Part shown: positions 59,089 to 64,000 of the stretch, piece after piece
Position numbering within the stretch: position 1 is the first letter of the stretch
Layout of the letters: each line of letters begins with the position of its first letter
Assembly: GCF_003626755.1 (NCBI RefSeq)
Contig: NZ_RBCJ01000001.1
Span: 1,178,001 to 1,242,000 of the forward strand
DNA: 64,000 nucleotides
From: Ulvibacterium marinum
GTDB lineage: Bacteria > Bacteroidota > Bacteroidia > Flavobacteriales > Flavobacteriaceae
Reading direction: 5' to 3'
The notes under the pieces: generated by a model
Told to the model about the DNA's origin: nothing
The model's database searches: none
The model's input: the letters and a program-made list of their open reading frames with translations, nothing else
Program-made: the position numbers and the translations under genes

Positions 59089-60290
59089 GGTTGAGGCAAC
59101 TCCAAAACTCTTTCTGGCCCAAAAAATTTAAAGGCTATTCCAAAGGCAATTACAGAGAGTACCATTCCTATCATAAAAATGGTATAGGTTAAACGTAGAA
59201 TCCTGTATTTTTTATCCAAGACCTTTCCTAAAAAGTAAAGATCTTTGGTCAGTGACTTATATACATAAACTTGGTCTTTGATCAATTCTTGAATAGCCCA
59301 TTCATATTCCGGAAGCTTCATTTTATGAAAGTTTCCAAAAAAGAGAAGATTTACCTTTTGCTCCTTAACATCTTCTTTAGTAAACTCGCCACGAGTAACG
59401 TTGGGCCGTGTGGCTAAAATTGAGAGTATCATGGAAATCACACTGAATATGATAAAAATAACCGTAGGATAAATAAGGTAATCATTGGAGGGATTGTCCA
59501 GTTTGGGAATAAGATTGGCCAGGACCAGTGAAATGATAATCGCATTAACGGATAACAATATATTGGCCTTGGTGTCCGCAATGTCACTTAGTTTTAAATG
59601 ATTGCGCATGGTAACCCTAAACAGTGTCTGTATGCCACGTTCCGGACTCTGGTTTTTAAGCTGTGCCTTAAGTTGTTCCTTTTTTAAAAGCTTTCTATCC
59701 TCTTTTTTATTTTTTAGAATATCGGCCAAATTTTTGTCTTTGCGGTCCTGCCAGTTTTCTTTGGCATAGTCCGTATAGAATCTGTGTTCGGACCGAAACA
59801 TTTTTACATTGGCCTCTTGCCATTCTTTGAACGAGTATTCCGCTATGCCCAATTTTGCCAATTCCTCGCGGAGCAATTCCGAGGTTTGCAAATAGCTCTT
59901 TTGCCCAAGATGGGACGAATCCGCATCCCTAATGATTTCTTCGGAAAGGGTTTGAGGCTGATAAAAGCGTTTTGTGGCCATAATCAATGCGGAAACATCC
60001 TGTATTAATCTGTTATCAAACCCCTCTGATTCTAAAAATTCCTTGGCTATGGAACAACTTGCCTCTTCATGATTCTCAGTACCTTTTGTGTATCCGGTAT
60101 CATGAAGCCAAGCAGCCAGAACAAGTGCATTATTTTCTTTATCTTTTAAATTGTAAAAATTCAATAGTTCTTGCGTACTTTCAACAACTCGTTGGGTATG
60201 ACGTAAGTTGTGGTACAGATACTCGGAATCCAATTGATTGGTCAACAAATCAGTTACAAAATGTTTAGTTTTTTCAAGAATTTCCGACAT
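59085..60290 (-). CDS. HD-domain protein fused to a Pycsar-type membrane effector domain
   Basis: 401 residues from the ATG at 60290 (an in-frame GTG at 60314 is the alternative). N-terminal HD domain: YHNLRHTQRVVESTQELLNFY and LVLAAWLHDTGYTKG, with His and the HD pair, then ALIMATKR and RDADSSHLGQ. C-terminal half (about 225-400) has RVTMRNHLKLSDIADTKANILLSVNAIIISLVLANLI, then YPTVIFIIFSVISMILSILATRPNV and TYTIFMIGMVLSVIAFGIAF, the PycTM-type membrane domain of Pycsar effectors. The HD part may hydrolyse a nucleotide signal. No pyrimidine cyclase was found in the window. Convergent overlap with the GAF gene. Confidence 0.82.
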   Translation of the reverse strand: MSEILEKTKHFVTDLLTNQLDSEYLYHNLRHTQRVVESTQELLNFYNLKDKENNALVLAAWLHDTGYTKGTENHEEASCSIAKEFLESEGFDNRLIQDVSALIMATKRFYQPQTLSEEIIRDADSSHLGQKSYLQTSELLREELAKLGIAEYSFKEWQEANVKMFRSEHRFYTDYAKENWQDRKDKNLADILKNKKEDRKLLKKEQLKAQLKNQSPERGIQTLFRVTMRNHLKLSDIADTKANILLSVNAIIISLVLANLIPKLDNPSNDYLIYPTVIFIIFSVISMILSILATRPNVTRGEFTKEDVKEQKVNLLFFGNFHKMKLPEYEWAIQELIKDQVYVYKSLTKDLYFLGKVLDKKYRILRLTYTIFMIGMVLSVIAFGIAFKFFGPERVLELPQP

Positions 60291-60347
60291 ACCAAGGGAT
60301 TTAATGGATTTCACAAATTACAAAAATTTAGTTTCTAGAACATCTTT

Positions 60348-63300
60348 ATGAAGAAATATTACTTAGTAATCTTGCTTCTGCTGTTCATCAGCAGTTGTGC
60401 AACCTACAAAACAAAATATTTGGAGGGAACAGGATTGTCCAATACCCCCGCCAATAAACAAGTATCCCACACCTTTTATTTGATTGGGGATGCCGGTTTG
60501 TCACCCATTGGAGATATGAACCCCGCGCTCCGGATGTTTAAAAGTAAATTGGATAAAGCGGATAAAAATAGCACTGCTATATTTTTAGGTGACAATATAT
60601 ACCCGGCAGGATTACCCAATCCAAAGAAAGATGCAATGAGCTATAAAACGGCCGCGAATCATTTGGATGCACAATTGGAAACCTTAAAAAACTACAAAGG
60701 AAGACCACTCTTTATTCCAGGCAACCACGATTGGTATAACGAGGGCCTAATTGGTCTGGAACGTGAAGAAGATTATATAAAGGAAAGGTTGGAACAGAAG
60801 GACCCATTTCTTCCCGAAAATGGATGTCCTCTGGAGACCATTGAAATAAATGAAGACCTGGTAGTAATTGTAATAGATACAGAATGGTATTTGGCCAATT
60901 GGGACAAACACCCGACCATGAACGACAAATGTGATATAAAAAGTAGGGATAAATTTTTGTTGGAACTAGCGGATGAAATCAAGGGTAATAGGCAGCGGAC
61001 TACATTGATAGCAATGCATCATCCCATGTTCAGTTATGGTCCACACGGAGGACAATTTTCCCTTCGCCAACAATTGTATCCTGACAATGGGAATTTTCCC
61101 CTGCCTATTTTGGGGTCTTTGGCTAATTTGCTCAGGAAAACCTCTGGGGCCTCTATAGAGGACCTACAGAACAAAAGGTACATCGAACTAAGAAATAGAA
61201 TTATCACTTTGGCCCAATATTCTGAAAAAGTCATATTTGCATCGGGCCATGAGCATACCTTGCAGTACATTGTGGAGAATGGCATCCCCCAAATTGTAAG
61301 TGGCTCCGGTGCAAAGAAAGGAAATACCCGACTTTTGAACGGAAGCAAATTCTCCACGGGAAGCATGGGTTATGCTACTTTGGAAGTCTTTGAAGACGGC
61401 TCATCCTTTGTTACTTACTATGGGGTGGGGGATTATGGTAATGAGGAACCTCTATTTGGATCCCCTGTTCTACCTCCGGACAGAAAACCTATCGCCAGAA
61501 CTTATCCGGAAACTTTTCCCGATACGGTAAGGGCCTCCGTTTATTCTGAAGAAGAGATTGACAAATCGGGTTTCTTTAAGACTATTTGGGGAGAACGCTA
61601 TCGCAAATATTACGCAACCAAAGTTGCCGCACCTACGGTAGATTTGGACACACTCTTAGGAGGACTTACACCGGTCAGGAAAGGAGGTGGTAATCAGTCC
61701 AAATCGCTACGGTTACGCCATAAAAGCGGAAAAGAATACGTGATGCGTGCCTTACGCAAGCAGGCGGATCTATATCTACAAGCCATGGTGTTCACAGAAC
61801 AATATATAACCGATGATCTAGAGGATACCTTTACGGTAGAATTACTGGAGGATTTTTATACCGGCTCACACCCCTATGCCCCTTTTACTGTAGGTGCGTT
61901 ATCCGATGCCATTGGCATTTATCATACCAATCCAGTTCTCTACTATGTTCCAAAACAAGATGCTCTGGAAGGGTTTAATGAGGAATTTGGGGATGAACTT
62001 TATATGATAGAGGAGCATGCCGGTGATGGGCATGGAGATTTAAAAAGTTATGGCTATGCCGATGAACTTAAAAGTACGGACGCCATGCTGGAAGACCTTC
62101 GCGATGACGAAAAATATGAGGTGGATAGCGAAATGTATCTAAGGGCCCGATTATTTGATATGGTAATCGGGGATTGGGACCGTCATGTGGATCAATGGCG
62201 TTGGGCCGAATTTAAGAATAAGGACACAGGAAAAATTATTTACAAACCTATACCCCGGGATAGAGATCAGGCCTATTCCATAATGGGAGATGGACTCTTT
62301 ATGGGCCTCGCCACACGTATTATTCCGGGCTTACGATTAATGGAAGGTTTTAAGGAAGAAATCAGAAGTGTTCAGGGCTTTAATTCATCCCCGAAGACTT
62401 ACGTTTTGGATATGGCGGTGCTAACGGAGACCCATCCACAACAATGGAGGGCTCAGGCCAAGTTTATAAAGGATAACCTTACCGCTAAAGTAATCGACGA
62501 GGCTTTTCAGTATTTTCCGGAGGAAGTAAGGGATGAAACCATAAGCAAGATAAAACAGATACTTCTGTCCCGAGTCGCTAAAATCGATGAAACCGCAATG
62601 GAGTACTATCAGGTCATGAACAAATATGCAACTATAATTGGTACGGATAAGGATGATTGGTTTCAAATAACACGCACCAGTTCCAACGAAACGGAGGTAA
62701 AGGTATATCGCATTATCGACGGAAAGAAGGATCGGTTATTTTTTAGCAAAAAGTTCTCTGCCGAAACTACCAAAGAGCTTTGGATATATGGTTTGGATGA
62801 TGATGATCATTTTGAAGTAACCGGTGAAAGCAACAATAGAATAAGATTACGGCTCATTGGCGGTCAGAATAATGATGTTTATGACATTAAAAATGGAAAT
62901 CGGGTTGCAATCTATGATCACAAAAGCAAAAAAAATACGCTAAAAGAAGTACGTGGAGCAAAAGTAAAATTGACCAATGATTATGAAACCAATACCTATA
63001 GGCCTTTAAAAATAAGAAATAGTACAAACCAGTTTATTCCTACGATAGGTTTTAATCCGGATGATGGAATGAAAATAGGTTTTACGGATACCTACACCTT
63101 TAATGGCTTTCGTCAGAACCCGTTTACCCAGCAACATACGGTAAATGCGGCTTTTTATTTTGCCACAAACGGTTTTGAGCTGGGATATCGAGGAGAGTTT
63201 GCCCATATATTCGAAAATTGGAACTTGGAATTGGGCGCGCGTTTTACCAGCCCAAATTTCGCGGTCAACTTTTTTGGCTTTGGTAACGATACACCCAATT

Positions 63301-64000
63301 TTGATGATGATTTCGAGTTGGACTTCAATCGGGTAAAATTGCAGACTTTACGATTTTCCCCTGCTCTGGTCTGGCGTGGACAATTGGGTGGCAAAGTGCG
63401 CTTTGGGGCTACCTATGAGACCATAGATGTGGAAGAGACAGAAAACCGGTTTATAAATGAATTTGCCACTCAGAATACTCTGATTCCAGAAAATAGTTTT
63501 GTGGGAGTAGATGGGGAGTATACTTTTAGCAATGCGGATTATTCCGGGTTCCCTACTTTAGGCATGGCTACGTCACTTCTGGCGGGATATAGAAGCAATG
63601 TAAGCAATTCGGGCAGTTTTGGATATGTAGTTCCAAGTCTTACCATAGCTTATAAACTGGTATCCAGTGGTCGTTTGGTATTGGGGACCAAAATGAAGGG
63701 CCACTTCAATATTGGGGATGGCTATGAATTTTACCAAGCTGCTAGCATAGGTGGTGTAGACGGGCTTCGAGGATTTCGGAATCAAAGATTTACGGGCAAA
63801 AAAGCCTATTATCAAAATACGGATATTCGCTATAGTTTTCGTAAAATGCGTACAGGAATTGTGCCCACTGCCTTAGGTATGTATGCGGGATTTGATTATG
63901 GCAGGGTCTGGCAGCCCGACCAGGACTCCGATACATGGCATACCTCCTATGGTCTTGGATTTTTTGCCAATGCCGCCGATATTTTTTCTTTCCGAACGGC
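60348..64000 (+). CDS. Large lipoprotein: metallophosphoesterase, kinase-like and outer-membrane barrel domains (3' end cut)
   Basis: 1217 residues are visible; the frame runs off the window. Lipobox LLFISSC with Cys 17. Domain 1 (about 40-350): calcineurin-type phosphoesterase with YLIGDAG, IFLGDNIYP, IPGNHDWYNEG, AMHHPMFSYGPHGG and ASGHEHTLQY. Domain 2 (about 440-700): SKSLRLRHKSGKEYVMRALRK (a Lys/Arg-type nucleotide pocket), RLFDMVIGDWDRHVDQWRWA and IYKPIPRDRDQAY, which resemble the DRH and Asp metal motifs of HipA/FAM20-like kinases. Domain 3 (about 890 onward): beta strands with GVDGLRGFRNQRF and ALGMYAGFDYGRVW, the BamA/TamA-like barrel pattern. Family seen in Bacteroidetes, function unknown. 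Confidence 0.85.
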   Translation, partial: MKKYYLVILLLLFISSCATYKTKYLEGTGLSNTPANKQVSHTFYLIGDAGLSPIGDMNPALRMFKSKLDKADKNSTAIFLGDNIYPAGLPNPKKDAMSYKTAANHLDAQLETLKNYKGRPLFIPGNHDWYNEGLIGLEREEDYIKERLEQKDPFLPENGCPLETIEINEDLVVIVIDTEWYLANWDKHPTMNDKCDIKSRDKFLLELADEIKGNRQRTTLIAMHHPMFSYGPHGGQFSLRQQLYPDNGNFPLPILGSLANLLRKTSGASIEDLQNKRYIELRNRIITLAQYSEKVIFASGHEHTLQYIVENGIPQIVSGSGAKKGNTRLLNGSKFSTGSMGYATLEVFEDGSSFVTYYGVGDYGNEEPLFGSPVLPPDRKPIARTYPETFPDTVRASVYSEEEIDKSGFFKTIWGERYRKYYATKVAAPTVDLDTLLGGLTPVRKGGGNQSKSLRLRHKSGKEYVMRALRKQADLYLQAMVFTEQYITDDLEDTFTVELLEDFYTGSHPYAPFTVGALSDAIGIYHTNPVLYYVPKQDALEGFNEEFGDELYMIEEHAGDGHGDLKSYGYADELKSTDAMLEDLRDDEKYEVDSEMYLRARLFDMVIGDWDRHVDQWRWAEFKNKDTGKIIYKPIPRDRDQAYSIMGDGLFMGLATRIIPGLRLMEGFKEEIRSVQGFNSSPKTYVLDMAVLTETHPQQWRAQAKFIKDNLTAKVIDEAFQYFPEEVRDETISKIKQILLSRVAKIDETAMEYYQVMNKYATIIGTDKDDWFQITRTSSNETEVKVYRIIDGKKDRLFFSKKFSAETTKELWIYGLDDDDHFEVTGESNNRIRLRLIGGQNNDVYDIKNGNRVAIYDHKSKKNTLKEVRGAKVKLTNDYETNTYRPLKIRNSTNQFIPTIGFNPDDGMKIGFTDTYTFNGFRQNPFTQQHTVNAAFYFATNGFELGYRGEFAHIFENWNLELGARFTSPNFAVNFFGFGNDTPNFDDDFELDFNRVKLQTLRFSPALVWRGQLGGKVRFGATYETIDVEETENRFINEFATQNTLIPENSFVGVDGEYTFSNADYSGFPTLGMATSLLAGYRSNVSNSGSFGYVVPSLTIAYKLVSSGRLVLGTKMKGHFNIGDGYEFYQAASIGGVDGLRGFRNQRFTGKKAYYQNTDIRYSFRKMRTGIVPTALGMYAGFDYGRVWQPDQDSDTWHTSYGLGFFANAADIFSFRT

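Overview
The window looks like chromosomal DNA of a marine-type aerobic Flavobacteriaceae (Bacteroidota). Support: type IX secretion sorting tails, a TonB receptor paired with a surface lipoprotein, Bacteroidetes -7 promoter elements (TAnnTTTG/TAnnTTTA) in front of many genes, Rnf genes in the B-C-D-G-E-A order, and many lipoproteins with flavobacterial-type lipoboxes. No rRNA, tRNA, CRISPR array or intact insertion sequence was seen.

Layout. 1-5100: tail of tyrS, a small lipoprotein, a LuxE-like acyl-protein synthetase, two tiny proteins that are almost only signal peptide plus T9SS tail, and a duplicated right-handed-helix-like lipoprotein. 5135-10086: TonB receptor, divergent from a PhoB/PhoR-like two-component pair, with 11-bp-phased GTTA repeats between them. 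10264-14925: trmB, LysE-type exporter, alkyltransferase-like protein, shortened LacI regulator, Mrp/NifU Fe-S carriers, 2Fe-2S ferredoxin. 14975-24508: MsbA-like ABC exporter, then a low-potential electron block: HEPN protein, nifJ (pyruvate:ferredoxin oxidoreductase), 4Fe-4S ferredoxin, korAB (2-oxoglutarate:ferredoxin oxidoreductase). 24585-36665: a mixed accessory stretch (YdeI-like, broken SRPBCC gene, haloalkane dehalogenase, DUF1801, cupin, DUF3500, GNAT, methyltransferase, FG-GAP protein, SDR remnant, DJ-1/PfpI protein, Crp-type regulator, esterase, DUF2891). 36935-39919: a cassette-like insert with a membrane protein and a retron (reverse transcriptase, candidate msr-msd RNA, winged-helix protein, phosphoribosyltransferase-like protein). 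40065-45694: complete rseC-rnfBCDGEA operon. 45943-54541: penicillin acylase family lipoprotein, carbohydrate-type group (SGNH hydrolase, BNR_4/PL24-25-like protein, esterase, DoxX, Tat-type Gfo/Idh oxidoreductase). 54946-64000: TonB, metallophosphoesterase, GAF protein, HD-PycTM fusion, and a very large lipoprotein joining a calcineurin-type phosphoesterase, a kinase-like domain and an outer-membrane barrel (cut by the window end).

How the parts fit. NifJ and KorAB make reduced ferredoxin, the 4Fe-4S ferredoxin can carry it, and Rnf can reoxidise it against NAD+ while pumping ions. The strongest signal I found is regulatory. Six promoters (nifJ, ferredoxin, korAB, rseC-rnf, doxX-gfo, tonB) each carry a TGAYA-N2-TRTCA-type palindrome (Crp/Fnr half-site geometry) exactly 23 nt upstream of a TAnnTTTR -7 element. 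One palindrome between ferredoxin and korA has this spacing in both directions. This predicts a single Crp/Fnr-family regulon, plausibly oxygen- or redox-responsive, tying the separated gene blocks together.
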